64,000 nt of DNA from Palaemon carinicauda (GCF_036898095.1 NC_090759.1:16733227-16797226), one strand, 5' to 3'; counted from the first letter of the stretch, positions 1 through 12,757 are shown. The notes: generated by a model from the letters alone, not told the origin. Made by a program: numbers and translations.

Positions 1-600
1 GACTGCGAAAAGCGAGTATACTCGAAAATTAAAATTTCTCCCTTAACTGCGAAAAGCGAGTTTACCCCACGGCGGCGAAAAAACTTTTTGAATAGCGCCG
101 CCGATACTTTTGACATTCAAGTGTACGCTGAAAACGTTTGCTGTCCAGTAGGTGCTGCCATCTAGTGACCAGAAGATGAAACAAAACGTAAACAAAAACA
201 GGTGTTATCAGCTGATGCGACGAAGTTCACGTTGTTTACAAACATCAGGTTTTAAAGGTATGTATTATTTATTTCAGTAATAATTTATTTATTCTAATTA
301 GTTCTTGAATATAAGTACAGTAGACTATAATAAGTCTGATTAAATCATTAAATAAGTGTAAAATATGGTGTAATAGGAGGTAATATGAAGGGCATCTCTT
401 TCAAGCCTAGTAAGCCTATTTTACTGTAAGTTGGCCAACTTCGATTATGTTATGATAGGCTTTGTGTATAGGCCTGGACTTATTATAATGGTAGAATATG
501 ATGTATATTACCATAAACTCTAGGCCTAATATCAGTGTCTTCAAATATGTGATAATATGCGAATTGTAAAGACAAATCATAGGCTACCGGTAGGCTACAT

Positions 601-845
<245 letters not shown>

Positions 846-916
846 CTAGTAGCTATAAATGTAATTTCTTTATTAGGGTATGCTAATTTTATTTTTTACT
901 TTCAGGGTCACCTATA

Positions 917-2718
917 ATGGCTTCAAAAAGGAAGAGGTGTGCAACACAACGGGAGATTGCTGATATTCTTGCAGAAGAAGACTCAGAAACAGAAGATTTA
1001 TTTGTACAAAGGGAAGAAGAACTATATGAGGATTATGAAGCAGACGCAGATGAAGATGCTGATGAAGAAGTTGAAGATGCTGATGAAGAAGTTGAAGATG
1101 ATGACTTGAATAAAACACTAACTGATGATTCATGGGTGAATATAAAGAATGTAGGCACAGATCCTCCAATAAAGTTAAAGTCTATACCAATTTATTCAGA
1201 AACTAATAGGGCTGTAAATTTAGATGACTGCACTCCATTTTTATGCTTTTCTAAGTTGTTTCCTAATGAAATATATGATCATGTAGCTGTGGAAACTAAC
1301 CGGTATGCAGCATACATGATAGAAAAAATGCAACCTTTAGCCCCTCGATCACGGTACAGAGCATGGAGAGATGTGGATGCAGGGGAAATAAAAGCATTTA
1401 TTGCTATTGAAATTGCAATGGGATTAGTGCACAAAAGTAGTCAAGCAAGCTACTTTTCTAAAAAGTTTTGGCTAACTGAGACACCTGGTTTTTCCAATAT
1501 AATGTCACGTGACAGGTATGAAATTATCCGTTCCTGTCTACATTTTGCAGATAATTCTGTTGATGGTAATGATGACAGACTTTATAAAATAAAACCAATT
1601 TTAGACATGGTGAAAGATCTATATTCTAAATATTATGTAAGTGGTAGAGATTTGAGTGTAGATGAAAGTACTGTATGGTGAAATTCAAAGGGAGGCTTTT
1701 TTTCAAGCAGTACATGCCTAAAAAGCCTACCAAATGGGGAATTAAGGTTTGGTCTCTCTGTGACTCTAAGACTGGTTATCTGTTGAAATTTGATGTTTAC
1801 ACAGGGAAGGGGCTAGATTCTAATAAAGACAAAGGACTTGGTGCATCTGTTGTAGAAAATTTGTTTGAAGGCTTTGAAAACAAAGGCCATGTAGTTTACA
1901 TGGACAGCTTTTTTAGTGGAGTACCCCTTTTTCAAAAACTTCGAAGTAAAGGTACTGGAGCATGTGGGACAGTTCGTCCAAACAGAAAATATTTGCCATC
2001 ACAGATGAAAAAAGTAAAACCTAAGAAAGGCCAGCTACCAATAATGTGGAAGAGTAAAGATGAGGAATTGGTTGCTGTCGTTTGGCAAGATAGTGGTAGA
2101 GTAAATATCCTTTCGAGTGTTGGGGACACAGGTACAGTGAAAAAATCTATTCAATCTAAGAAAGGGGTAAGGGAAGTAGATAAACCATCTTTGCAAGCTC
2201 AGTACAATAAATATATGGGAGGGGTAGACCTTTTTGATCAATTCTGCTCAACCTACCCCTTCAATCACCGTAGCAAAAAGTGGTATCAGACACTCTGGCA
2301 TTTTGTGATTGAAGTTGCTCTTGTAAATTCCAAAATTAGTTACAACTTGCAAAATAGAAAGAAATTGACCCAGGTTGTGTTTAGACAAGAGGTAATAAAA
2401 GGATTGTTAGAAGAATATAACACAAAGCCAAGAAGAAAGAATGTTGTTAGGGACTTGGTGGAAAACAAGCGCTTGGGGGAAAGGCATTTTATTGCTCAGT
2501 ATGAAAATAAGAAGTACCTACCTAATTGTAGTGTTTGTTCAATATTGCCATCTCAATGTTGCAAAAAAGTAAAGGGGACATGTAAGAGGAAGCAGACATC
2601 ATATTTCTGTAAACAGTGCCCACAAAACCCTCCTCTTTGTGTTGTCCCCTGTTTTGAAATTTTTCATACTGTGATGAATTATAAGAAAACATGTAAATGT
2701 AAGGATGAAAAGAAGTAA
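917..2718 (+). pseudogene. piggyBac transposase, frameshifted by a 5-bp insertion
   Basis: DDE/DDD transposase of the piggyBac family, which cuts and pastes the element at TTAA sites. The N-terminal half (917-1,681) has an acidic Asp/Glu-rich start (about residues 20-60) and then the family domain, reaching the first catalytic Asp in VDES. The second half (1,675-2,718) carries FKGRLFFKQYMPKKPTKWG, the second Asp in YMDSFFSGV, the third in GGVDLFDQ, and a C-terminal cysteine-rich zinc domain (CSVCSILPSQCC... YFCKQCP). Total length of about 600 residues is normal. The only break seen is five extra bases at 1,671-1,675, which turn TA into TACTGTA just after the first catalytic motif. ATG at 917 follows a possible 3' splice site (TTTCAG, 900-905). 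The copy is otherwise well preserved, so inactivation looks recent. Confidence 0.92.
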
Positions 2719-3397
2719 ATATGTCTTTTTTGTCAATTGTTTGTAATTTCATCATATTTTTTGTAATAAAATTTTACTTCCATAACTTTTCTGGTTTTAT
2801 TAACAATTTTTGATATTTTCCAAAATATAACAAAATTTGTACTAGTTTTGAATCAAAATTTAAGTACATAATCATAACAATATTTCAGTATATTTCATTA
2901 ATTTAGTTATTTTTCATCTTAAAAAACATATTCCAACCCATTTTACATGTCAATTGTGATGATATGCAATTTTCGTAATTTTTTTGAAAAAGTACGTTTT
3001 TTGGGTAAAAATGGTAAAAAATGTATTAAAAACAAAAAAATATAGAGTTTAAGAGTCATGAATAGATGGAAAACATTGTTTCCAATATCAGGGGGTACTT
3101 AGAAATTAATTTCTACAAACTTCAAAATTTGCCGGCAAATTACGTTTTTCGGGGACAAAAATCCTCCCAGCACTACGCAGCCAAAGGGTTAACTCAATAC
3201 TAGGAACACAAGGAAGCATGGTTTACCTGCAGAGGTTTGAGGTCAGCTATGCAGAGAACCCAGGATGCTGTTTTTCCCAAGAGAGGGGAGGAAGAAGAAA
3301 GAAGTAAGGGCCAGACATACCTCTTTCATTCATGCAGTCTAAAACCGGATAACAATGCCCTCAACCTTCTGCTACCTGTCCAATAAGGAGCCTGAGG

Positions 3398-4754
3398 TTA
3401 GACCACCTGTTGTGTAGCCACCACAGGGCCGATAGAAAACGTATCGAGGCTCCAGTGGGTCACGTCCTGCAGGTAGTGGGCTGTGAATGTCGTTAGACGC
3501 TTCCAGACTCCAGCTTGTAGCACCTGCGTCACAAAGTAGTTTCTCTTGAAGGCCAGGGACGTTGCGATGCCTCTGACATCATGTGCCCTAAGGCGAAGTG
3601 ACGGAGGAGGATCTGGATCCAGGGCGTGATGGATGACCCTTTGAGTCCAGGCTGAAAAGGCATTCTTGATGACCCTCCTCTCCGTCCTCCCAAACAGGGC
3701 TTGCACGTGAGGACGAACTGCAGCTGTTCTTTAAGATAACCCCTCCGACTCCTTACTGGGTATAGTAGGAGAAGGTCTGGGTCATCTGAAGGAGTCGACC
3801 GAAGGTCCGGGACTCCCAGATTTTGAGTCTAGTAACCAACTCAGGGACAAACCTGAACGTTACCTCCACCTATCCTCTTGAATGGGCGACGTCGTACGAG
3901 AGACCATGAAGTTCGCTGACACGCTTGGCCGAAGCCAGAGCGAGCAGGAGCACCGTCTTCCAAGACCGGTGACGATCAGAAGCCTGGCGTAAGGGTTCGC
4001 AAGGAGATCTCTTAAGAGCCCTTAGAGCCCGAACTATATTCCATGGAGAAGGTCTCACTTCCGACTGGGGGCAGGCAAGTTCGTAGTTTCGTATGAGCAA
4101 AGAAAGATCCAGCGAGGAGGAAATGTCTATTCCTTTCAGCCTGAAGGCCAGGCTAAAGGCTGAGCGATAGGCTTCCACCGCCGAGAGCGAAAGGCGCATT
4201 TCCTCCCGCCGATATAGTATATACAATGACTCCGCTATTGCTGGAATAGTGGCATCAAGGGGAGAGGTACCTCTCCCACAACACCAACCACAGAAAGACT
4301 CTCCACTTCTCCTGGTAGACCCCTGCGGATGACTTTCGCAGGTGTCGAGACATCCGCTCCGCAACTTGTTGCAGAACGCCTCTCTCTGTGAGGGGATGCT
4401 GGATGGTCTCCAGGCGTGAAGCTGAAGCCATGCTACGACTTGTGGTAGATGTTGCAGTGTGGTTGTTCGAGTAGCTCGTGTCGTGGGGGAAGCTCTCTCA
4501 GGAGTTCCGTCAGGAGATGCAGAAGTTCCGGGAACCACTCTGCATGATGCCGCAGCGGAGCTATCAGAGTCATCGACAGGTTGACCAATAATCTGGTCTT
4601 GTTGAGCCCCCTTGTCAACAAACAGAACGGTGGGAAGACGTAGACGTCGATGTCCCACCGTGTAGGAAGGCATCTTGTCAGAGTGCATTGGGGTCTGGGA
4701 CTGGGAGTAGTACAGCGGCAGCTTGAAATTCGAGGCTGTCGCAAACAGGTCCAC
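3398..4754 (-). pseudogene. Tyrosine recombinase of DIRS copy A
   Basis: Integrase of a DIRS-type element, which inserts a circular DNA intermediate by site-specific recombination instead of a DDE integrase. The part at 3,870-4,754 contains a SAM-like N-terminal helical region (DATIPAIAESLYILYRREEMRL, then SAVEAYRSAFSLAF) and the first catalytic Arg in ASAKRVSELHGLSY. The part at 3,398-3,706 contains the H-x-x-R box (AHDVRG) and the Tyr nucleophile region (HYLQDVTH). Stops and frameshifts around 3,707-3,870 and upstream of about 4,450 separate the pieces. All visible catalytic motifs are still recognisable, but no single frame joins them. Confidence 0.85.
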
Positions 4755-4772
4755 AAGGTCAGGACCTGTTGG

Positions 4773-5660
4773 CTACAAGGGGGGGCCGAAGACCACTCGG
4801 TACTCTCTATCTGTGAAGCCCTGCTCAGACTGTCGGAGAGCACATTCCTTTGTCCGGAATAAAACGAGCCGATAGGGTATGAGTGGACTTCGGTTCATCT
4901 CAGTATCTTTACGCAAGATGAGAAAGTTGATATGAAAAGGTACCTCCCAGCTTGTTGAAACAAAAGGCACTACCGTGGAGTTGTCGTCCACGGAGTGACT
5001 CCCCAGGGTCTGTTGGAAGTGTTGAGGGGCCAGACTACGGCCTTCATTCCTAACAGATTGATGTGGAGGTACCCTTCTGGTTCTGACCATAGGCCTGATT
5101 CAGAACGTGGACCCTCCCCCCCTTGTTTTGACGAGTCCGAGAACAGCATCAAATGCGGGGAAAGGGCGAGAAGATCCATTCCCCTGCAAAGGTTTCCATA
5201 GGTCAACTACCACTGCAGGTCCATTCGTTCCGCAGGTCCCAAAGAGACCAGAATGTCCGGGGAATCATTGTTTTGATTCCACCAGGACTTGGGCCGCCGA
5301 TGCAGGGATCTCATCCTGAGGCGGCCGTTGGAACTAGCTTGGCCAAGGAGGAAAGGTGACCTAGGAGGCGTAACCAAGATTGGGCTGGAAGCTCTCCTCG
5401 TCTGAGGAAAGGTTCTGCGACTCTCCTCAGCCTTGCTATCCTGACATCTGATGGGAAGGCTTGGAGATTGGAGTCTAATATCATGCCTAGATATCCCAGT
5501 TGTTGAGATGGAAGCAGAGAAGACTTCTCGAGAATTACCATGATCCCTATATCTTGGCAAAGTCCCAGAAGCTTGTCTCGGTGTTGAAGAAGGGTCGATT
5601 CCGAGACTGCCTGGGATAGCCAGTCATCCAGAAAACGAAGGAGACGGATGCCGCTCCTGT
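4773..5660 (-). pseudogene. RNase H and C-terminal RT of DIRS copy A
   Basis: The stretch 5,311-5,660 encodes RT finger/palm with the catalytic box LLRFLDDWL (YLDDWLI type, as in DIRS RTs) followed by LRRVAEPFL and SWLRLLGHLSS. The stretch 4,970-5,206 carries the RNase H start LMLFSDSSKQGG and the later INLLGMKAVVWPL. Frames change several times. The N-terminal RT half lies at 6,877-7,134 beyond a 1.2-kb insert. Confidence 0.8.
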
Positions 5661-6876
5661 TGCAATATATAAGGGTTTGTGACTGAGAAAACTTTAGTGG
5701 TTTGTGTGTGTATGAAATATATTTGATTTTATTTTTTTCTTTTGTATCCCTCAAGCCCCCCTTTTTCCAAAAATGTCTTAATGTGTTATTGTTCCTTTCC
5801 AGGTATTGACAGCAGCCCCTACACTCAGTAGGGAGTGTAAGGAAGAGCAAATTTAGAATATTTCCTGTTATCAGTCTGTACTAGTCTGTGATGCTGTTCT
5901 ATATCCATACCTTGTAACTAGAAGTAAGCTACTGTGTTGCTATATGGGAGTGTGTCATGAACATTAAATAGTTAACATGAGCTATGGAAATGACATATCT
6001 GGTCAGAGGCCCAAGAAGTGAATTCCAATGTTAGGAAGAGGGTGACTTTTGAGTTTAGTATGAATTCAGACTTATTCAAAACCCCTTCCAAGATTGAGAG
6101 ATTTCAAATGTGCTGTTGACAAACTTTTCGAGACATGTTAATGGTGGGCCCGCACAGACCTGTACGACATAGTATGCGGCTGTACTTTTCAGAAATTAGG
6201 ACTGTTTAAGTGACTTTGCATCCCAATGGTGGACGGGAGATTGATGAGAACAGTATTGATTTAGGGAAAATTGTGGTACTGTATTTTTCACTGTTATATG
6301 TTCTTTATAGATGGCATACTGGTACTTGCCCAAATAGATACACGGTTAGAAGTGCCCCTGGTTATACTTGAACTGTATAGGAACGGGGGTGAGTGTCCCC
6401 CCAGTGGAAATCTTGTTTGTGTAATGGGTTTATTTTGTTACCCGTATGCTGAAGTTTACGAAAGGGATGCTAATTTTTCCTTTGATTATTTATTCTAATT
6501 GATAATTAGTTTTTCCAAATAAACATTTTTTTGTTTTTATGTATACAGCCTTTAATTTTAGAAACCTCCCACCACGGCTCCCTTACTCAGCCACTGTTTT
6601 TTAATCTTTCAAATAACTTATGATAATCCCTTTCACCTAATGTTCTTATACTTATGATCAGCAAGCTGGAGAAGCAAAGGTTTAAGTCAGGATCTAGCTG
6701 GGTCCCCTTGCCCATTATATATCAAGGGGTGGTGCCCAGTGCTTTGAACTGTTACTTAGGTTTTTGGGTATTCCACCGTTGTATATTTTTTGTGTAGTGA
6801 ACGTCGGGTTGTGGTCGGCATTCGGACACTAGGCAGTTCGGGTGCTACCTCTGGCCACAGTCCGCAAACCACTACA
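5661..6876. mobile_element. 1.2-kb solo-LTR-like insert in the RT of DIRS copy A
   Basis: Against copy D (around 30,015) this is an extra 1,216 bp in the RT. It starts TGCAATATATAAGG, ends CAAACCACTACA (TG...CA ends) and is flanked by the 4-bp direct repeat CTGT (5,657-5,660 and 6,877-6,880). A TATA-like box lies near one end and AATAAA-type signals lie near 6,515. No long coding frame is convincing; an open frame at 6,271-6,498 matches nothing I know. A solo LTR of a Gypsy or BEL-type element is the simplest reading, but no internal part or second LTR is visible. Confidence 0.55.
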
Positions 6877-7134
6877 CTGTGTGGCCATGAAGATAACAGG
6901 GTGAACATTCTGGAGGACACCTGCAGTGCTGCGGGGAGATCGAAACACCGTACCTTGAACTGGTATATCTTGTTGTCTAGGCTGAATTTCAAGTACTTCC
7001 TGGAAGACGGATGGATTGGGATCTGGAAGTACCCGTCCTTCAGATCCAGTGTGCACATGAAGAGTTGTGGTCACACTACAAGCCTGATTGACTCTGCTGT
7101 TCCACGCTGAACGAAGTTTGTTCGACAAACTTGA
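6877..7134 (-). pseudogene. N-terminal RT fragment of DIRS copy A
   Basis: Encodes the RT A-box MCTLDLKDGYFQIPIHPSSR and the following KIYQFKVRCFDL, typical of DIRS RTs. The frame runs into the solo-LTR-like insert and resumes on its far side at 5,660 with GIRLLRFLDDWL. Copy D preserves the uninterrupted order. Confidence 0.82.
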
Positions 7135-8256
7135 TCAGGGCTGAGAGGTCGAGACAGGTCTCCAGCCTTCAGACGCTTTCTTACAAGAAAGAGTTGACTG
7201 AAGAAGCCAGGGGGGGAGCCGTCGATGACCTTTTGGAGAGCCTCCTTCTAGAGCATGGTCTCGATTTCTGCCCGAAGGGCTAGCCCCTTTTCCGATCCCA
7301 TGGCATAGGAGCTCAGCGACACTGGATTTGCTGTCAGTGGAGGTAGAGATGTAAAGAACGGGACGCGATATCCTTGGCTGATCACGGAGATCGTGCAGGA
7401 ATCGGCCCAGAGTTGCTGCCACCAGAGCGCGCAACCTTAGGCATCCCCCCACTGGGGACCATGCAGGGGGGTTGCCAATCCTAGCGTTTGCGGCCTCGGC
7501 CGCTCCCTCAGGATTATTGCCTCCCCAGAAGGACTTCCCGCCCTTCTTGTCTCTGACAGGAGGGGGCTGCTGTTTAGACACCTTGTCTTAGCTGCCGAGG
7601 CCGGTTCCGATGTTCTAGGCTGACGAGGCTGTTGTTGTTGAGGCGCTGGAGGCTTGTAGGGTCTGGATGCAAGCGCCTTTGGAGGAGCGAACCGTGATTC
7701 GTCTTCTCCACCTCTCAGCTGTCCGTTCCTTGTCCTTGGGCTCAAAACAAGGTCTTTCCAAAAGTGAAAGAGTGTCTGAGCTTGGGACTTCCGAGAGGAA
7801 CCTCTCGGTCACTGCATCTCAATGCTTCAACATCGAGTTTGCCCACAAGTTGGAAACTTGGTGAGCCGGGAAACGATGGTGCTCGTGCCCGAGAGGAGGA
7901 AAGTTTCCATGACCTTCCTGGAGCTCTCCTTGGACAAATTCTCGGATCGCAACAGGATGCCCAGAGATCCAAGCCAGACAACCAGCCATGAAGTGGCCCG
8001 CATGGCACACTTTGCGGCTTTCTCCTAGCTTAAGATCTCCGAAGACGAGAATGTCACCTGCCGGGTGGAGAATTTCTCGAGAGAAAAACTCCCTGGGGAG
8101 AAGCTTCCACGGAATGGTGGAGAGGAAGGGCTAAAACATGTTCCCCCATGATCTCGAAGTACCTCCTCTGCTAACGGCTGACAGACGCAGTGTCAGCGAC
8201 TCCCGCTGGGGAAAGGGAATCGAACGATCCTGAGGAGTAGAGATGATGGGGCCTGC
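7135..8256 (-). pseudogene. gag-like region of DIRS copy A (C-terminal part)
   Basis: Homologous to the longer gag frame of copy D (30,710-32,151). Shared pieces include the RFL..VPS box followed by ERPCFEPKDKERTAERWRR and the LVGKLDVEALR region, spread over three frames. A polypyrimidine tract plus CAG on the minus strand ends at 8,257-8,259 and looks like a 3' splice site at the start of this part. The function of this ORF1 product is inferred as capsid-like from position only. Confidence 0.65.
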
Positions 8257-9600
8257 CTGAAAAGAAGGAGAAGAATGTTGCCCAAACCTCTCTGAAGATT
8301 CTTCCTGCTCTTGTACGTGCCATGCTCTGCGTTTACGGGGAGAAAATCATGATCTGGAAGTACATGCCCCAGAAGACTCGCCAGGTTGCCCATGTTGCGA
8401 TAACCCGACGGGAATAGCAGTCGAAATCACCCTGGCGCTCGCGTGATGGCAAATCGTTGGTTCGCGCGCGGGCGAACGTGGGTGTGCCCGCGCGAGGGCG
8501 CGCAGGCGAAAGTGTGCGTGGGCGCGCAGGTGAGGGCGACCGCGGTTGAAAGGGCGAGCGCTGGAGGTCGGGAGACCGATGGCGCGTAGGCGAGCAATGG
8601 CGCGTTTTGGCGAGCGATGGCTCGCTGGCGCTCGCGCGATGGAAAACCGTTGGTTTGCGCGCGGGCGTGTGGGCACACGGTTGTAAGGGCGAGCGCAGGC
8701 AACCGGCAGAACGATGGAGCGTCTTGGCGAGCGATGGCGCATTGGCAAGCGATGGCGAGCGGTGGCGCGTAGCGACCGATCGCGTACAGGAGAGTTAACG
8801 CGTGGGCGCGTAGGAAACCTACGACGATTGAAGCGTTGGCGTGTTGAAAACGCTTGCGCGCAGGCGAGGAATCGCGCGGGCGCGTAGGAGATCGATGTCA
8901 TAAAGAGAGCCCAGGGGTGCCTGTGAGCGCCTGTGCGCTAGCTTAGGTGTCTCCTGGGCAGCGCGGTGTGAAGTGGAGGCGCTGCGAGTCCAGAAGAACC
9001 TGTAAGCGCCTGTGCGCTAGCATAGGAACTTCTTGAACTGCGCGTGACAAGGCAGGAACCAGGAGATCGTAGGACCGTAGTTGCGTGGCCAGACGATGTC
9101 AGCGAGGGTGCAGAACCAGAGAGATCGTCGGTGAGGAGGCGAAGGAATAACTCCTTGCCTGCGCCCAGATCCAAAGATCGTGGGCGCGTGGGCGAACGTT
9201 GGCGCGTATTGCGCACATCAGGAAGGGGGCACAGATGCGTGCTGGCGAGCAGGTGCAAGTGGAGTTCAGTAAAGAAAAACCTCCCTGCTTGCGCCCAGAT
9301 CCGGAGATTGTGGACGCGAGGGCGAACGTTGGCGAGCATTGCGCACATCAGGAAAGGGCCATCAGATGTGCGCCAGCGAGCAGGCGATCGTGGGCGTTCA
9401 GGAGACCGTAGGCGCACATGGCGCGTAGCCGCACAGAAGGTCTCAGAAGAGTTGGCGATCAGGAGTTGATTCAGCAGAAGTCTGGTCCACAGCAGGAGAG
9501 CATTTGCGAACTACGGGAGCGCGCAGTAGAACGAGGTTGCACAGGTAAAAAAACCTGGCACCAAAGGGACTTACTCACATTGTGAGAAAAGCCCTTAGCC
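8257..9600 (-). other. CG-rich intron-like stretch of DIRS copy A
   Basis: Very CpG-rich sequence of loosely repeated modules built on gcgcg, ggcgagcg and gatggcgag. Long open frames on both strands are artefacts of the composition. On the minus strand a good donor-like sequence (AATGTGAGTAAGT, about 9,572-9,584) lies upstream, and a polypyrimidine-CAG acceptor lies at 8,257. It corresponds in position to CG-rich blocks in copies B, C and D. Intron status is inferred, not shown. Confidence 0.5.
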
Positions 9601-10630
9601 CCGAAGGGACCGGTGCCCGTTTGGAAAACGGGGTTGAGAGGCGCCCACAGCGTTACTGCGTCCAGGAACGGAGAAGGAAGACAAGAAGATCTGGCAGGTG
9701 TCGAAGATCGCGAACGAACTGCTGACAGGTCTAGCGAAGCAGCTGCAACTGTCTCTTCTCGTCGAGGAGGATCCTCTGCGGCTGAAGATGAAGACGACCA
9801 CGGACAGGAGCAACATCATCAGTCCTCCGAAGAGGAGTCTCTGTTAGTGAACTCCCCCGAGGGGGAGAGACACTCGCAGGAGAGACCGTTGGCCTCAGCT
9901 GCCCCCTCGAAGATGTTCGGAGGGGGGAACTGAGCCTTCAGCAACAACAGCAGGGGAGTCCTCCGAAGAGGAGTCTCTATGAAAGTCCTCTCTCGCGAAC
10001 AAGAGAGGTGAACACTTCGTAGAAGAGACAGGAAGAACTGATGAAGGCGCCCCTTGGGGCCGTTGGATCAGCAAGCTGACCATAAAGAGCAACCCTCCGA
10101 AGAGGAGCTCCTGCAGCTGCTCAGCCCCTTGAGTGTAGCTGCAAGTGCGACCGCTCAGCACCAAGAGCATAATCGCACGAACTCCATGGTTCGGCCTTGC
10201 AACCGCTCAACCCCTTGAGCATGGTTACAAAAGCGGTCGCTCAGCACCAAGAGCATAACCGCCCGAGGACCAGAAATTATTAAGGTAAGAGAAGATGCAC
10301 CCCCCTGAAGGGGAAAAAACTCAAACCTGGGAAGGGAACCTCCCTCGGAAGGGAAGTACCCACCCATGGAGGCGAACCTCCTGAGCGTTCTATATGAACT
10401 AAGGAGCTGACAGTTGTCACGGGAGAACTTCTAGGAGAAGGGACACGCCCATGGCGAAGTTGTAGAGGAGGCGGCAACAGCAGACTCCCCAGGCCCCAAC
10501 AGGACAGCTCTGATTCGTTGGCATATTAGGCAAACGAAAAACTAGATGGTTAACTGTGAAAATAAAACAATTAGTTAACATTAATTCCCCCGGGGGAACT
10601 CCGAAGAGGAACCCCTGCGGGAAAAGAACA
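9601..10630 (-). pseudogene. Leader and gag N-part of DIRS copy A
   Basis: Shares with copies B, C and D the pieces that encode Arg/Ser-rich text (SSSEDS, CSYTQGAEQLQELLFGG and similar) and the CCCCGAGGGGG hairpin-like blocks. Frames are broken. It ends at 10,630, where copy B interrupts it. Confidence 0.5.
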
Positions 10631-10835
10631 TGACAAATTCGAAGATAATTTGTATTTTTCCTAACCATACAAACCTTAGCTATTTACAATGGGTTTACCT
10701 TTTAGCGCAGCTGAAATGGCGAGCCATTAGAATTTAACGAGGGTGTATTACCCCCGCGCTAGTTAGCGGGGGGGGGGAATGGTAGCTAGCTACCCTTCAC
10801 CCCCCTCTCACACAGATGAATGCTCACTTTCACTT
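10631..10835. repeat. Left (3') terminal repeat of DIRS copy B
   Basis: The 57-bp end motif (10,631-10,687) is followed by an inverted copy of the element's right end, including GCGCTAGTTAGCG and GGTAGCTAGCTACC palindromes. The matching arm is at 18,219-18,376. Confidence 0.85.
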
Positions 10836-10880
10836 AGAGGTAGGACTTGTCTTGGGGGACAGGGCTGGCGGGCAAATATG

Positions 10881-10982
10881 TGTAAATAGCTAAGGTTTGT
10901 ATGGTTAGGAAAAATACAAATTATCTTCGTATTTGTCATTTGTTCCGTAACCGAAATACAAACCACGCTATTTACATTGGGT
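10881..10982. repeat. Internal complementary region of DIRS copy B
   Basis: The reverse complement of the left 57-bp end, directly followed by the reverse complement of the right end (TTTGTTCCGTAACCGAAATA...). It therefore matches the junction that a circularised element would have. Its location just inside the 3' terminal repeat is that described for DIRS-1. Confidence 0.8.
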
Positions 10983-11429
10983 GACTTACCCATTAGGTAG
11001 GGTGGAAAGTCCCCAGTCATACTGGCTTTGGCTTTACCCGGGGACTCGAGAAAAGGAGTCCCTGCACCTCACAAGTTCTTGCTCCGCAAGGAACCGTGTG
11101 GCCTACATAAGCTTGTGTGTGAAGGAAGAAGTGTAACCCGTCCTAGGCAGTTCACCTGGAGTTCCAGAAGGAACTCTGGGTTAGGACGTTCCCAATACCA
11201 CCTCGTCAGGGTATGGGGGACGCGACAGTATTGACTCAATACTCGGAACACAAGGAAGCACGGTTTACCTGCAGAGGTTCGAGGTCAGCTATGCAGAGAC
11301 CAGGATGCTGCTTCCCCGTAGAGGGGACGATGAAGAAAGAAATAAGGGCCAGACCTACTTCTTTCGTTCATGCAGACTAAAACCTGATAACAATGCCCTC
11401 AACCTTCTGCTACCTGTCCAAAAAGGAGC

Positions 11430-12757
11430 CTGAGGTTAGACCAGCTGTTGTGTAGCCACCACAGAGCGATAGAAAACGTATCGAGACTCCTGTGGGTCAC
11501 GCCCTGCGAAGGTCATTAGACGCTTCCAGACTCCAGCTTGTAGCACCTGCGTCACAGAGTAGTATTACTCGAAGGCGAGGGACGTTGCGATGTATCCAAC
11601 ATCGTGCTGTAGGGCGACGTGACGGGGGAGGGTCTGGAGACAGGTCGAGATGAATGTCCTTGAGTCCGGGCTGAAGAGGTATACTGGTGACTCTCCCCCG
11701 TGTCCTCCTTGTGCTCCCAAATCGGCTGCAACTGAGGACAAACTGCAGCTGTTCCCAAAGCTAACCTCTCGATTCCTTTACTGGCAAGAAAGAGAAGGTC
11801 TTGGGACATCAGATACAGAATGGAGACTCGAAATCTTGAAGGAATTGGACCGAAGGGCCGGGACCCCCAGATTCTGAGTCTAGCCAACAACTCAGGAGCG
11901 AACCTGAATGTTGCCTTCCCCTCTTCCTTAGAAAGGGCGGAGTCGTACGAGACCAAGAAGATTGCTTACACACTGGCCGTGGCCAGAGTGAGCAGGAGAC
12001 CCAAGGCGGAATACAATCTGAGGCCTGTCGTAAAGGGTCTTGAGAAGATCTCTTAAAGGACTAAAAGTCCGAGCCATGCTAAAAGTTGGAGGTCTTCCTC
12101 CGACTAGGGCAGGGACCATCGTAGCTTCGCATGAGCGAGGAAAGATCCAGCGGGCAGGAAAAAGTTATTCCTTTAAGCCTGAAGGTCAGGGAAAGGCTGA
12201 GCAACAGGCTTCATTTCCGAGAGCGGAAAGGAGTTTCCTCCCGCCGAAAGGCAATAAGACCGTTATTGCTGGAGAAGAGGCCTCAAGGGAAGAGGTATAT
12301 CTCCCACGGCACCAACCACCGAAGACTCTTCACTTTGCCTGGAAGACCCCTGCGGATGACTATCGCAGATGACGCGACCTCCGTACCGCGACTGTAGCGG
12401 GTTGTCTCTTCTTGAGGAGGAGGCGTAGTGTCTCCAGGCATGAAGCCGAAGCGACGCCCCGGTTCGGGAGAGATGTCGCAGTGTGGTTGTTTGAGTAGTC
12501 TGCGCCGTGGGAGAAGCTCTCCCGGGAGTTCCGTCAGGGGATGCAGAGGGTCCAGAAACCGTTCTGCGCATAATCCCAGTGGAGCTCTTCCATTGAAAGG
12601 TTGAAAGACAACCTGGTCTTGTTGAGACCCATTGTCGACAGACAAAAAGGAGGGAAGACGCAGGCGTCGAAGTTGTCCCACCATCACCGGAATGCATCTT
12701 GCCAGAGTCTCGGGGTCTGAGACTGGGGGGAAGAACAGCGGAAGCTTGAGGTTCCAA
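11430..12757 (-). pseudogene. Tyrosine recombinase remnant of DIRS copy B
   Basis: Fragments across all frames match the recombinases of copies A and D, for example SGPSASPDGTPGRASP upstream of the SAM-like region and RIWGSR. The H-x-x-R box is lost (the region reads as DVGYIATSLAFE in copy C, and B shares that change). Many indels are present; it cannot encode an enzyme. Confidence 0.7.

Larger units (their letters stand above)
3189..10630 (-). mobile_element. DIRS-like retrotransposon copy A, segment 1
   Basis: Minus-strand DIRS-type element. From high to low coordinate it holds leader and gag N-part, a CG-rich stretch, gag, RT, RNase H and tyrosine recombinase. The 3' end, with terminal repeat and complementary region, lies left of the piggyBac and outside the window. 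The segment stops at 10,630 in GAAAAGAACA and resumes at about 18,407 with AAGAATTACGCAC. Copies B and C read straight through that point (GGAAACAAGAATTACAC), so copy B is inserted here. Coding regions are heavily broken. Confidence 0.82.

Noticed and set aside
6271..6498. 75-codon frame in the solo-LTR-like insert
   Set aside because: No recognisable motif, no homologue in the window, length expected by chance.
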